Below are positions 42,355-50,309 of a stretch of DNA of 64,000 nucleotides, piece by piece; position 1 is the first letter of the stretch, and each line of letters opens with the position of its first letter. The DNA lies in NCBI GenBank assembly GCA_963766505.1, contig CAVYAL010000005.1:1178001-1242000 (forward strand), in the 5' to 3' direction. The DNA comes from DATIRA01 sp963766505 (GTDB taxonomy: Bacteria; Pseudomonadota; Gammaproteobacteria; Steroidobacterales; Steroidobacteraceae). The notes beneath the pieces are model-generated. The model was not told the DNA's origin. It made no database searches and worked only from the letters and a program-made list of their open reading frames with translations. A program made the translations under genes and the position numbers.

Positions 42355-43405
42355 CGTCGCGGGTCGGTCTGCGGGCCAGTAGCCCGGCCGCGGCGGGATC
42401 GAGCGCGACCGTCTCGCCGGGCTTCAGGCCCGCCAGGATCTCGATCCGGTCGTCGCGGACGTGCCCGAGCCGCACCTGCCGGAGCTTCACGGTCCCGTCC
42501 GGGGCCAGGACGTAGACGGCGCGCATTTCGCTCCGCTGGACGACCGCGGAGCGCGGCAGCAGCAGGCGGCCGGCTTCACCGGTCACCAGGCCGACCTTGA
42601 CGAACATGCCCGGAGCGAGCCCGGCCACGTCCCGGGGCAGTTCGATCCTGGCACGGAAGGTGTTGGTCTGCGGCTCGGCCGAGGGGAACAGCGTGACCCC
42701 GGTGGCATCGATGCGCCGGCCGTCGACGTACACCACGGCCTTGCGCAGGCTGCGGACCTCCTCGACGATGCTCTGCGGCACCTCGGCCACGACCCGCAGC
42801 GCGTGCAGCGACGCGCCTGACATCAGCGGCGAGCCGGGCGCCACGACTTCGCCGAGCTGGACGTGCTTGGCCGTGACGACTCCAGAATAAGGCGCCCGGA
42901 TCTCGGTGTAGGCCACGCCCTCGCGCGCGGCCTCGAGCCCGGCACGCGCGGCCGTCAGCCGCGCGACGGCCGCGTCCCTGGCTGCAGTAGCCTCGTCGAG
43001 CGTCGCCTTCGCGACGACCCGACGTTCGTACATGTCGCGGATGCGCTGGTAACGGGTCTGCGCCTCGGCTTCGCGGGCCGTGGCTTCCTTCAGCGCAGCC
43101 TGGGCCTGGCTCAGGCTCGCAACCTGCTCGGTGCTGCGCAGACGGATGATCACCGAGCCTTCCGGAACGAAGTCGTTGACGTCGAAATTGATCTCGGTGA
43201 CGCGACCCGAAGTCTGCGCCGAGACCGTGGATTGATGCACAGCCTCGACGGTGCCGTCGAGCAACCGCTCGGTCGGCGCCGACTCGATGTCGACGGTCAT
43301 CGTGGCGAGGCCGGCGGAGCGGCCCGCGGCGACCTGAGACGTCGCCGTGCCGCTCAGCAGGAACATCGAGCCAAGCAGCAGTGCCAGAGACCGGGCCCGG
43401 GGCAT
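42347..43405 (-). CDS. RND efflux periplasmic adaptor subunit
   Basis: 352-aa membrane-fusion protein. The start at 43405 follows TAGGAG and gives a signal peptide (MPRARSLALLLGSMFLLSG). Lipoyl/hairpin parts: GTVEAVHQSTVSAQTSGRV, a coiled-coil hairpin (LSQAQAALKEATAREAEAQ to LEAAREGVAYTEIRAPYSG), then beta-barrel and membrane-proximal domains (VPQSIVEEV, PRSAVVQRSEMRAVYVL). Connects the RND permease to the TolC-like channel of this operon. Confidence 0.92.
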   Translation of the reverse strand: MPRARSLALLLGSMFLLSGTATSQVAAGRSAGLATMTVDIESAPTERLLDGTVEAVHQSTVSAQTSGRVTEINFDVNDFVPEGSVIIRLRSTEQVASLSQAQAALKEATAREAEAQTRYQRIRDMYERRVVAKATLDEATAARDAAVARLTAARAGLEAAREGVAYTEIRAPYSGVVTAKHVQLGEVVAPGSPLMSGASLHALRVVAEVPQSIVEEVRSLRKAVVYVDGRRIDATGVTLFPSAEPQTNTFRARIELPRDVAGLAPGMFVKVGLVTGEAGRLLLPRSAVVQRSEMRAVYVLAPDGTVKLRQVRLGHVRDDRIEILAGLKPGETVALDPAAAGLLARRPTRDDE

Positions 43406-43415
43406 CAGGCAACTC

Positions 43416-43619
43416 CTACTGGAAAGCGACGCCAGGCCGGACACCGAGCCTGCGGAGGATCGCCGCCAGCGGGCAGAAGCCGGTGAACGCCGACTGCAGC
43501 AGGTTGGCGCCGACGAAGGCAGTGAACCAGTACCAGTAGGCGCTGACGAAGTGCCCGAGCAGCAGGCTCAGCAGGATCATCAGCCCTGCGAAGGCGAGAA
43601 CGATGCGATCTATGCTCAT
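43416..43619 (-). CDS. DUF2892 (YgaP-like) small membrane protein
   Basis: 67 aa: MSIDRIVLAFAGLMILLSLLL, WYWFTAFVGANLLQSAFTGFCPLAAILRRLG. Two hydrophobic helices with the conserved FTGFCPL, matching DUF2892 proteins, which are often fused to or next to rhodaneses (as in YgaP) and part of BigR regulons. Lies 10 bases before the adaptor gene and about 97 bases after the rhodanese gene. Confidence 0.9.
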   Translation of the reverse strand: MSIDRIVLAFAGLMILLSLLLGHFVSAYWYWFTAFVGANLLQSAFTGFCPLAAILRRLGVRPGVAFQ

Positions 43620-43716
43620 CAGGCGAACCTCTGCAGCCGAGCTGCGACCGAGATGACAGGTTGAGCCAGCGACAGGCCGGTGACCATCCGGAGTTTCGAC
43701 GACCTGCCGCCCGGCC

Positions 43717-44085
43717 TCAGCGACGACCGTCGTCGATCAGGCGCCCGGTTTGCGGGTCGATCCGGATCACCGGCAAGCCCGCCGCCTTCCAGGCCTGCAG
43801 GCCACCCTCGAGGTTCGTGACCTCTCCATGACCCTCCGCGACCAGCCGGTGGGCGGCCATCGCCGAGCGCTTGCCCGAGGCGCAGTGCAGCACCAGTCGG
43901 CGCCCCTCGAGCGGCAGCGCCTTGGGATCGAAGGTGGACATCGGGTACAGCAGCGCCCCGTGAATGCGCTCGAACGCGTACTCGTGCGGCTCGCGCACGT
44001 CCACCAGCAGGATTTCGCCGCTCTCCCACCAGGCCCGGACCATGTCGGGAGTGGCGTTGGCGACGCGGGTATCGTGTGGGCTCAT
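43717..44085 (-). CDS. Rhodanese-like sulfurtransferase
   Basis: 122-aa single rhodanese domain, first gene of the sulfide operon. LLVDVREPHEYAFERIHGA is the family signature and the catalytic Cys68 sits in the loop CASGKRSA. Such enzymes carry persulfide sulfur between thiols. The ATG at 44085 is chosen over the adjacent GTG at 44088 because AAAGG is well spaced. It reads away from the ArsR repressor gene, with the promoter and operator between them. Confidence 0.93.
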   Translation of the reverse strand: MSPHDTRVANATPDMVRAWWESGEILLVDVREPHEYAFERIHGALLYPMSTFDPKALPLEGRRLVLHCASGKRSAMAAHRLVAEGHGEVTNLEGGLQAWKAAGLPVIRIDPQTGRLIDDGRR

Positions 44086-44118
44086 CACGGGCGACCTTTG
44101 CTCGAATTCCGGGAGGCG

Positions 44119-44147
44119 ACAATATTAGGACTTGCTAATTTAGTCAA
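44119..44147 (-). promoter_or_regulatory. Sulfide operon promoter with embedded ArsR-type operator
   Basis: Minus-strand TTGACT (44142-44147), 17-bp spacer, TATTGT (44119-44124). An inverted repeat ATTAG-N6-CTAAT (44124-44139) occupies the spacer, so a bound repressor would cover both hexamers. On the plus strand TTGCTA (44132-44137) and TAAACT (44156-44161), 18 bp apart, could drive the repressor gene from the same region. The local AT-richness contrasts with the surrounding DNA. Confidence 0.68.
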
Positions 44148-44187
44148 CACTGAAATAAACTGCGCTCCCGGAGACACAGGATCCAGG

Positions 44188-44583
44188 ATGTCGCCCGCTG
44201 AACGCCGCCCCGCTCCGCTGCCGCAGCCCGACAAGAGGCTGCTCGAGCAGATGCACGAGCACGCCGGCGAGGCTGCAGACCTGCTCAAGGCGCTCGGCAA
44301 CGAGCAGCGGCTGCTGATTCTCTGCAACCTGCTCGAGGAGCCCCTCTCGGTCGGCGAATTGAACCGTCGCGTGAACCTGAGCCAGTCAGCGCTCTCCCAG
44401 CACCTGGCGCTGCTGCGCGAGGCCGGCCTCGTCGACACGCGGCGCGAGGCGCAGTCCATCTATTACTCCCTGCCTGCAGGACCCGTGACGCGGGTCATGG
44501 GTCTGCTGCAGGAACTGTACTGCGTGCCTGCTCCGGCCGGCGGCTCCGGCCGCAGCAAGCCGCGTCGGCGCCGCTGCGAATAG
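44188..44583 (+). CDS. ArsR-family persulfide-sensing repressor (BigR/SqrR-like)
   Basis: 131 aa from the ATG at 44188. Winged helix: ALGNEQRLLILCNLLEEPLSVGELN, LSQSALSQHLALLREAGLVDTRREAQSIYYSL. Cys46 (LLILCNLL) and Cys112 (LQELYCVPA) are 66 residues apart, the same spacing as the two persulfide-reactive Cys of BigR/SqrR. It lacks the metal-binding Cys box of ArsR/CadC. It diverges from the rhodanese-to-TolC operon and precedes the TauE-type exporter by 25 bases, the usual BigR neighbourhood. Confidence 0.9.
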   Translation: MSPAERRPAPLPQPDKRLLEQMHEHAGEAADLLKALGNEQRLLILCNLLEEPLSVGELNRRVNLSQSALSQHLALLREAGLVDTRREAQSIYYSLPAGPVTRVMGLLQELYCVPAPAGGSGRSKPRRRRCE

Positions 44584-44608
44584 CAGCGAACCGCCGGGGA
44601 ATCTCCGC

Positions 44609-45376
44609 GTGCTGCTCGCAGTGCTCGGCGCACTCGCCATCGGGCTGAGCCTGGGCCTGCTGGGCTCCGGCGGCTCGATCCTCACGGTCCCGGTACTGCA
44701 TTACCTGCTGGGTCAGCCGGAGAAAGTCGCGATCGCCGGCTCGCTGCTGGTGGTGGGGCTGATCGCAAGCGCGGCAGCGATCCCGTACTCGCGGCACCGG
44801 CAGGTGGACTGGCGGAACGTCGCCTGGTTCGGCCTCCCGGGAATGGCCGGGGCCTGGCTCGGTGCGACGCTTGCGCACTTCGTGCCGGGCACGCTGCAGC
44901 TCGCGCTGTTCGCCGCGGTGATGCTGGCCGCAGGCTGGCGCATGCTGCGAGGCGCGGGCCTCGAGCGGCCCGACCACGACCCGCGACGCCTCGCGGTCGT
45001 GGCGGGCGGCCTGGGCGTGGGAATGCTGAGCGGGCTCGTGGGCGTCGGCGGCGGGTTCCTGATCGTCCCGGCCCTGGTGCTGCTGGCAGGCGTCCAGATG
45101 TCCAGCGCAGTGGGCACCAGCCTCGCGGTGATTGCGCTGAACTCCTACACGGGCTTTGCCAAGTACCTCGGCCTGCTGGATTCGCAGGGCCTCGAGCTCG
45201 ACCTCGGAGTGCTGCTGGTCGTCGCGGCGCTCGGCGTGGCGGGGAGCTTTGCCGGCAGCCGGCTCGGGCGACGGCTGCCACAGGCCGTGCTGCGCAGGAT
45301 CTTCGGCATCTTCCTGCTCGCGATGGCCTCTTTCATCGCCGTCGACGTTGCGCCGGAGCTGCTCGCGGGCCGCTAG
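44609..45376 (+). CDS. TauE/SafE family sulfite/organosulfur exporter
   Basis: 255-aa polytopic membrane protein (about eight helices) from a GTG start. Family motifs: LGLLGSGGSILTVPVLHYLLG and GVGMLSGLVGVGGGFLIVPALVLLAGV, each with Gly-rich turns, and VGTSLAVIALNSYTGF. Probably co-transcribed with the BigR-like repressor; TauE homologues next to bigR are proposed to remove sulfite made during persulfide oxidation. Its 3' end overlaps the convergent ubiK by 4 bases. Confidence 0.9.
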   Translation: MLLAVLGALAIGLSLGLLGSGGSILTVPVLHYLLGQPEKVAIAGSLLVVGLIASAAAIPYSRHRQVDWRNVAWFGLPGMAGAWLGATLAHFVPGTLQLALFAAVMLAAGWRMLRGAGLERPDHDPRRLAVVAGGLGVGMLSGLVGVGGGFLIVPALVLLAGVQMSSAVGTSLAVIALNSYTGFAKYLGLLDSQGLELDLGVLLVVAALGVAGSFAGSRLGRRLPQAVLRRIFGIFLLAMASFIAVDVAPELLAGR

Positions 45377-45618
45377 CGCGGCTTCTCCAGCGCCGCGAGG
45401 CGCTGCTCGAGCGCGGCCAGCTTCTCCCGCGTGCGCTTGAGCACCGCCGTCTGGACGTCGAATTCCTCCCGCGTGACCAGGTCGAAGCGCGACAGCCCCG
45501 ACTGCAGCACGACCTTGAAGTTCTGCTCGAGGTCACGCCGCAGCGCGACCATGCCCTCGGGAACCGAGCCCGCCAGTCGCCTGGCGAGGTCGTCGATCAG
45601 CCTGGGATCGAAAGCCAT
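45373..45618 (-). CDS. ubiK: Ubiquinone biosynthesis accessory factor UbiK (BMFP/YqiC)
   Basis: 81 aa from the ATG at 45618. MAFDPRLIDDLARRLAGSVPEG, DLEQNFKVVLQSGLSRFDLVTREEFDVQ and the C-terminal coiled coil LKRTREKLAALEQRLAALE are characteristic of the YqiC family, which helps the aerobic Ubi complex. It faces the glnK gene across about 285 bases that carry the sigma-54 control region. Confidence 0.92.
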   Translation of the reverse strand: MAFDPRLIDDLARRLAGSVPEGMVALRRDLEQNFKVVLQSGLSRFDLVTREEFDVQTAVLKRTREKLAALEQRLAALEKPR

Positions 45619-45770
45619 TTTCAGAGTCACCGCCTGGCAGGTTTGCGAGGCTGCCAGTTTATTCGAAAGCGTGTACCGGTCGGGGTGGATGGGCCGGCCC
45701 GCCGCTGCGCGGGGCCGGCGATGTCGCTGCCGAGGCTGCGCCCCGCCTTGATGCGCGCCGCGGCAGCGGC

Positions 45771-45787
45771 CGCTCCATATTGGTGCG
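45771..45787 (+). promoter_or_regulatory. NtrC-like binding site upstream of glnK
   Basis: CGCTCCA-TAT-TGGTGCG, a 17-bp imperfect palindrome (one mismatch between arms) close to the NtrC consensus TGCACC-N5-GGTGCA. Its centre is about 90 bases upstream of the expected transcription start, a usual enhancer distance. Confidence 0.5.
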
Positions 45788-45840
45788 CCCGGGGCCCCGA
45801 GTGACCCGCCCAGGCGCCTGCGGCCGCCGAATCGTGGTCG

Positions 45841-45856
45841 TGGCACGCTTCCTGCA
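45841..45856 (+). promoter_or_regulatory. Sigma-54 promoter of glnK-amtB
   Basis: TGGCACG-CTTC-CTGCA matches the -24/-12 consensus TGGCACG-N4-TTGCA at all but one consensus position, including the invariant GG and GC. The expected transcription start is near 45868, about 35 bases before the glnK ATG. Confidence 0.78.
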
Positions 45857-45902
45857 TCACTCGCTCTCGAATGCCCGACAGGCGTATCGAGGGTGGCCCC
45901 GG

Positions 45903-46241
45903 ATGAAACTCATCACCGCGATCATCAAGCCGTTCAAGCTCGATGAAGTGCGGCAGGCCATCGCCGACATCGGCATCCAGGGCGTGACCGTTACCGAGGT
46001 ACAGGGTTTCGGTCGCCAGCGCGGCCACACGGAGATTTACCGGGGGGCCGAGTACCGCATCGACCTGGTGCCGAAGACGAAGGTCGAGATCGCCGTGGAC
46101 GACACCGTCGTCGAGCAGGTGATCGAGGCCGTCACCAACGTCGCGCGCACGGGACGCATCGGCGACGGGAAGATCTTCGTCACCCATCTCGAACAGGCCG
46201 TGCGAATCAGGACGGGCGAGCAGGGCGCAGAGGCTGTTTGA
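45903..46241 (+). CDS. glnK: P-II family nitrogen regulatory protein
   Basis: 112-aa trimeric signal protein that binds ATP/ADP and 2-oxoglutarate and controls the ammonium channel. MKLITAIIKPFKLDEVRQAI, the T-loop with uridylylation Tyr51 (YRGAEYRIDLVPK) and the B-loop TGRIGDGKIFV are all intact. The sigma-54 promoter and the amtB gene 52 bases downstream favour GlnK over GlnB. Start at 45903. Confidence 0.95.
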   Translation: MKLITAIIKPFKLDEVRQAIADIGIQGVTVTEVQGFGRQRGHTEIYRGAEYRIDLVPKTKVEIAVDDTVVEQVIEAVTNVARTGRIGDGKIFVTHLEQAVRIRTGEQGAEAV

Positions 46242-46293
46242 CCCGTCCCATCGAGAGCTTCAGACCACTATTGATCGTCCGAGGAGAACCAAA

Positions 46294-47640
46294 GTGATCC
46301 CTTCCAGACTCCCGCTCAACAGAGGGCTGCGCTACGCATTGGCCCTGGCACCACTGATGGCTCCGGCCCTCGGCCTCGCCCAGGATGAGACACCGACGCT
46401 GGATTCCGGCGACACGGCATGGATGCTCACGGCCACCGTGCTCGTGCTGTTCATGACCATTCCGGGCCTCGCACTGTTCTACGCCGGCATGGTGCGTTCG
46501 AAGAACGTGCTGTCGGTGCTGATGCAATGCTTCGCAGCGACTGCGCTGATGACGGTGCTGTGGACGCTCTACGGCTACAGCCTGGCGTTCGACACGACCG
46601 GCATGGTGGCCGGCGAGTTGAACCTGCGCTCGTTCATCGGCGGCCTCGGCAACGCGTTCATGGCCAATGTCGGGCTCGATTCGCTGACGGGCACGATTCC
46701 AGAGTCGGTCTTCGCGACGTTCCAGATGACCTTCGCGATCATCACGCCGGCGCTGATCGTCGGCGCCTTCGCAGAACGGATGAAATTCTCGGCGTTGCTG
46801 CTGTTCCTCGCCCTGTGGTTCACGTTCGTCTACGCGCCGATGACGCACATGGTCTGGAGCGGCGACGGCGCGCTGATGTGGGACTGGGGCGTGCTGGACT
46901 TCGCGGGCGGCACCGTCGTGCACATCAACGCAGGTATCGCCGGCCTGGTCGCAGCGCTCGTGCTCGGCAAGCGCAAGGGCTTCCCGGTCACGCCGATGCC
47001 GCCGCACAACATGACGCTGACCGTCGTCGGCGCCTCGATGCTCTGGGTGGGCTGGTTCGGCTTCAATGCCGGCAGTGCCGTCAGCGCGGGATCCTCGGCC
47101 GGCATGGCGATGCTGGTCACGCAGATCGCCACCGCCGCCGCGGCGCTCGCCTGGATGTTCGCGGAGTGGGCTTCCCACGGCAAGCCGAGCGTGCTCGGCA
47201 TCGTCTCCGGCGCGGTCGGGGGACTCGTCGCGATCACGCCGGCTTCCGGCACCGCAGGCCCGATGGGTGCGCTCGCGATCGGCGCGATCTCCGGCCTGCT
47301 GTGCTTCCTCGCCGCGACCCGCCTGAAGCGCAAGCTCGGCTACGACGATTCGCTCGACGTGTTCGGCGTGCACGCCGTCGGTGGCATCGTCGGCGCCGTG
47401 CTGACCGGCGTGTTCGCCTTCCCCTCGCTCGGAGGCGTGTGGGATCCGGGCGATGCGACGATCGGCGGCCAGGTCTGGGTGCAGATCAAGAGCGTGCTGT
47501 TCACGGTCGTGTTCTCGGGCGTGCTCTCGTTCGTGCTGCTGAAGATCGTGGACGCGGTGGTCGGGCTGCGCGTCACCAGCGAGGAAGAGACGATGGGTCT
47601 CGACCTCTCGCTGCACGACGAGCGCGGCTACAACCTCTAG
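46294..47640 (+). CDS. amtB: Ammonium transporter
   Basis: 448 aa from GTG 46294. An N-terminal signal-like segment ends near LGLAQ, then 11 TM helices: DTAWMLTATVLVLFMTIPGLALFYAGMVRSKN-type start, FNAGSAV, the twin-His region GGTVVHINAGIAG and FGVHAVGGIVGAVLTGVF, and the C-terminal tail EEETMGLDLSLHDERGY that GlnK contacts. Imports ammonium under nitrogen limitation, gated by the upstream GlnK. Confidence 0.95.
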   Translation: MIPSRLPLNRGLRYALALAPLMAPALGLAQDETPTLDSGDTAWMLTATVLVLFMTIPGLALFYAGMVRSKNVLSVLMQCFAATALMTVLWTLYGYSLAFDTTGMVAGELNLRSFIGGLGNAFMANVGLDSLTGTIPESVFATFQMTFAIITPALIVGAFAERMKFSALLLFLALWFTFVYAPMTHMVWSGDGALMWDWGVLDFAGGTVVHINAGIAGLVAALVLGKRKGFPVTPMPPHNMTLTVVGASMLWVGWFGFNAGSAVSAGSSAGMAMLVTQIATAAAALAWMFAEWASHGKPSVLGIVSGAVGGLVAITPASGTAGPMGALAIGAISGLLCFLAATRLKRKLGYDDSLDVFGVHAVGGIVGAVLTGVFAFPSLGGVWDPGDATIGGQVWVQIKSVLFTVVFSGVLSFVLLKIVDAVVGLRVTSEEETMGLDLSLHDERGYNL

Positions 47641-47694
47641 CGCAGAGTGGCCCGGGGCGCCACCGGCGCCCCGGGTCTTGGTTCTCCCCCGTTT

Positions 47695-47722
47695 GGGCAC
47701 CTGCAGAGGTGCCCCTTTTTTT
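47695..47722 (+). terminator. Rho-independent terminator after amtB
   Basis: Perfect 8-bp stem GGGCACCT / AGGTGCCC with a GCAG loop, then C and seven T. A second GC-rich hairpin without a T tract (about 47651-47674) lies between it and the amtB stop. Confidence 0.9.
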
Positions 47723-47836
47723 GCCTGGCGCTGGCGCCCTGGGCACCGGGTCTCAGTTTCGTCGTCCCGCGACCCCGGTCCGCGGCAGCGGGCGGGCGTC
47801 CTGCTAGACTCGCGGCGTTGCGTTGGAGGCAATCGC

Positions 47837-48298
47837 ATGAAGCGAACGTTCACGCTGCTGATCGCACTGTTGCTGGCCGGGATCACACAGGCCTCGGATG
47901 TCTACCGGACCACGGACCCGAAGGGCCAGCCGGTCTACACCGACCGGCCGGAACGCCTTCCTGCCGAGAAGCTCGACATCGCGAGCCGCTCGACCGACGT
48001 CGTCGAGGTGAAGAGCCGCTACGATGCCGAGATGAAGCGCCATGCCAAGGAAGAGGAGACCGCCGGCGCGGTCGTCGCCGGGGCGGAGGATGCCCGCAAG
48101 GCGCGTGAGCTGACCGCAGAGGACAAGGCCAAGCGCTGCATCGACGCGCGGCAGAAATACGAGTCGCTGATGAACGCCCGGCGGATCTACGAGCGCGGCG
48201 AAACCGACGACGACCGGCGTTACCTGGATTCCGATGAAATCGACGCGGCGCGCGAGAACGCCCGCAAGTCGATGGAAGAGCTCTGCGCCGGATCATGA
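47837..48298 (+). CDS. DUF4124 domain-containing exported protein
   Basis: 153 aa from the ATG at 47837. Signal peptide MKRTFTLLIALLLAGITQA, then DVYRTTDPKGQPVYTDRPER, the DUF4124 N-terminal motif, then a charged helical region (ETAGAVVAGAEDARKARELTAEDKAKRC). Function unknown. It overlaps the next gene by 4 bases. TAGACT lies about 30 bases upstream as a possible -10 element with no clear -35. Confidence 0.85.
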   Translation: MKRTFTLLIALLLAGITQASDVYRTTDPKGQPVYTDRPERLPAEKLDIASRSTDVVEVKSRYDAEMKRHAKEEETAGAVVAGAEDARKARELTAEDKAKRCIDARQKYESLMNARRIYERGETDDDRRYLDSDEIDAARENARKSMEELCAGS

Positions 48299-49206
48299 CG
48301 ACGGCGCCGAAGGTCGGGTTCGTCGGGCTCGGGGCGATGGGGCGCGGCATGGCCCGCTGCCTGCATCTGCGCGGGCTGCTCGAGTGCGTGTGGAACCGGT
48401 CCCGAGCGGCGTCCGATCAGATCGCCAGCGAGCTCGAGGTGCGCATCGCGGCGACCCCGGCCGAGCTGGCCGCGACCTGCGACGTCGTCGTGCTATGCGT
48501 TTCGGCCGATGACGACGTGCTCGAAGTCGTCGACCAGCTGGCCGGGAGCCTCAGGCCGGGCGCAATTGTGATCGACTGCTCGACGGTGAGCGCCGATACG
48601 GCGCGAGAAGCGGCTCGGCGGCTCGGCTCGCGGGACGTGGATTTCCTGGATGCGCCGGTCAGCGGCGGCGTCGAGGGCGCCCGGCAGGGGACGCTCGCGA
48701 TCATGGTCGGCGGACCCGAGGCTGCGTTCGAGCGCGCAAGGCCGGTGCTCGAGGCCATGGGTCGAACCGTGACGCGCTTCGGCGGCACCGGGGCGGGCCA
48801 GGCCGCGAAGGCCACGAACCAGATCATGTGCGCAGGCATCATCCAGGCCGTGGCCGAGGCGATGGCATTCGCCAAGGCCGAGGGCCTTCCGCTCGAGGCG
48901 CTGATCGACACGCTGGGCCAGGGGGCCGGCTCGAGCTGGTATTTCGTTCATCGCGCCCCGAACATCGTGCGCGGCTCCTACCCGCCCGGCTTCCGGGTAC
49001 GCCTGCACGAGAAGGACCTGAGGATCTGCCGCGAGATGGCCGCGCGCCACGGCGTGCGGCTGCCGCTGGTCGAGGCGGCCCTGCATCAGTACCGGCAGCT
49101 GATCGAGCAGGGACACGGGGACGAGGACATCTCGACGGTGTTCCGGCTCACGGACGCGCTGTTCGAGGCCGGCGACCGCGGAGCCGGGGAGCCGCCGGGC
49201 GGATGA
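48295..49206 (+). CDS. NAD(P)-dependent 3-hydroxyacid dehydrogenase (HIBADH family)
   Basis: 303-aa beta-hydroxyacid dehydrogenase. VGFVGLGAMGRGMARCLHLRG binds NAD(P), DAPVSGGVEGARQGTLAIMVGG is the substrate motif, GTGAGQAAKATNQIMCAG contains the catalytic Lys. Resembles 3-hydroxyisobutyrate and tartronate-semialdehyde reductases; the particular substrate is not clear. It overlaps the DUF4124 gene and the algZ-like kinase gene by 4 bases each. Confidence 0.88.
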   Translation: MTTAPKVGFVGLGAMGRGMARCLHLRGLLECVWNRSRAASDQIASELEVRIAATPAELAATCDVVVLCVSADDDVLEVVDQLAGSLRPGAIVIDCSTVSADTAREAARRLGSRDVDFLDAPVSGGVEGARQGTLAIMVGGPEAAFERARPVLEAMGRTVTRFGGTGAGQAAKATNQIMCAGIIQAVAEAMAFAKAEGLPLEALIDTLGQGAGSSWYFVHRAPNIVRGSYPPGFRVRLHEKDLRICREMAARHGVRLPLVEAALHQYRQLIEQGHGDEDISTVFRLTDALFEAGDRGAGEPPGG

Positions 49207-50309
49207 ACCCTGCGCCTGGCGCGGCGACGCCCGGGCGCGACGAGCGCGGCTTCTACGTGCCCGATTTCTGCCAGCCGCGAGCAGTGCTGGCTATCGTGCT
49301 GATCGCCGCGTTGCTCTCCTTCGTCCTCGCGCTGGCGCGCCAGTCGCTCGCCGGCTCATTCTGGACCGACCTCGCGCGCACCTCCGCGTACCTGCTCTGG
49401 ACCGGGCTGCTCTGCGCCGGCGTGCTCTGCGTCAGCCGGCGCTGGCTGGCCAGTATGCCGCTGCCCCGTGCCACGGGACTCGCGCTCGGCCTGATGGTCG
49501 GCACCGTCGCGCTGGTCTCGGAAGCGGTCTACTGGTTTGGACGGCTGTGGGCTGACCGGCTCGGGATCGCCTCCAGCCTGTTTCCGCAGCAGCACTGGTC
49601 GTTCCTGGTCCCGAACCTGCTGATCGCCGGCATCGTCGGCGCACTTGCGCTGCGCTACTTCTATGTCGCCAGCCAGTGGCGCCAGAGCGTCGAGCTGGAG
49701 GCGCGTGCCCGGGTGAATGCGCTGCAGGCGCGGATCCGTCCGCACTTCCTCTTCAACAGCATGAATACGATCGCGGCGCTGACGCGCAGCGACCCCGGGC
49801 GCGCCGAGGAAGCGATCGAGGACCTCGCGGACCTGTTCCGCGCCAGCCTGGGCGAATCCCGGGCGAAGATCAGCCTGCGGGAGGAACTCGAGGTCGCGCG
49901 CATCTACCAGCGCATCGAGCAGCTGCGGCTAGGGGAGCGGCTGAAGGTGAAATGGAACGTCGGGCAGCTGCCGGCAACGGCTGTCGTGCCCGGCCTGCTG
50001 CTGCAGCCGCTGCTCGAGAACGCAATCGGCCACGGCATCGAGCCGCTGCCTGAGGGCGGCACGATAAAGGTCACCGGCAGCACCGTGGACGGCAACGTCG
50101 TGATCGAGGTTGCGAATCCCGTGACGACCGCAGGCCGGGTCGCAAGGGGCGGAAACCGGATGGCGCTCGAGAACATCCGCCAGCGACTCGAGCTGCTCTT
50201 CCCGGGCCGTTCGGCGGTAGAGGTGGAGGAAGACACTGGCCGGTACCTCGTCCGGCTGCGCTTCCCCTGCGTGTTCGCCGAAGACGGCCCGGGCGAGACG
50301 GGACGGTGA
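49203..50309 (+). CDS. algZ: LytS/AlgZ-type sensor histidine kinase
   Basis: 368 aa. Four predicted TM helices occupy the first 165 residues, without the large LytS sensor. The kinase core begins NALQARIRPHFLFNSMNTIAALTR, which carries the phospho-acceptor His of the His_kinase (HPK8) type, and has LLLQPLLENAIGHGIEPLPEGG (N-box) and GNRMALENIRQRLELLFPG. Partner AlgR-like regulator overlaps by 4 bases. In Pseudomonas the AlgZ/AlgR pair governs motility and exopolysaccharide; here the adjacent hemCDXY order is also the same. Confidence 0.9.
   Translation: MNPAPGAATPGRDERGFYVPDFCQPRAVLAIVLIAALLSFVLALARQSLAGSFWTDLARTSAYLLWTGLLCAGVLCVSRRWLASMPLPRATGLALGLMVGTVALVSEAVYWFGRLWADRLGIASSLFPQQHWSFLVPNLLIAGIVGALALRYFYVASQWRQSVELEARARVNALQARIRPHFLFNSMNTIAALTRSDPGRAEEAIEDLADLFRASLGESRAKISLREELEVARIYQRIEQLRLGERLKVKWNVGQLPATAVVPGLLLQPLLENAIGHGIEPLPEGGTIKVTGSTVDGNVVIEVANPVTTAGRVARGGNRMALENIRQRLELLFPGRSAVEVEEDTGRYLVRLRFPCVFAEDGPGETGR

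Noticed and set aside
46207..47886. Minus-strand 559-codon open frame over amtB
   Set aside because: Antisense of the ammonium transporter; composition is typical of a shadow frame and it spans a clear terminator.
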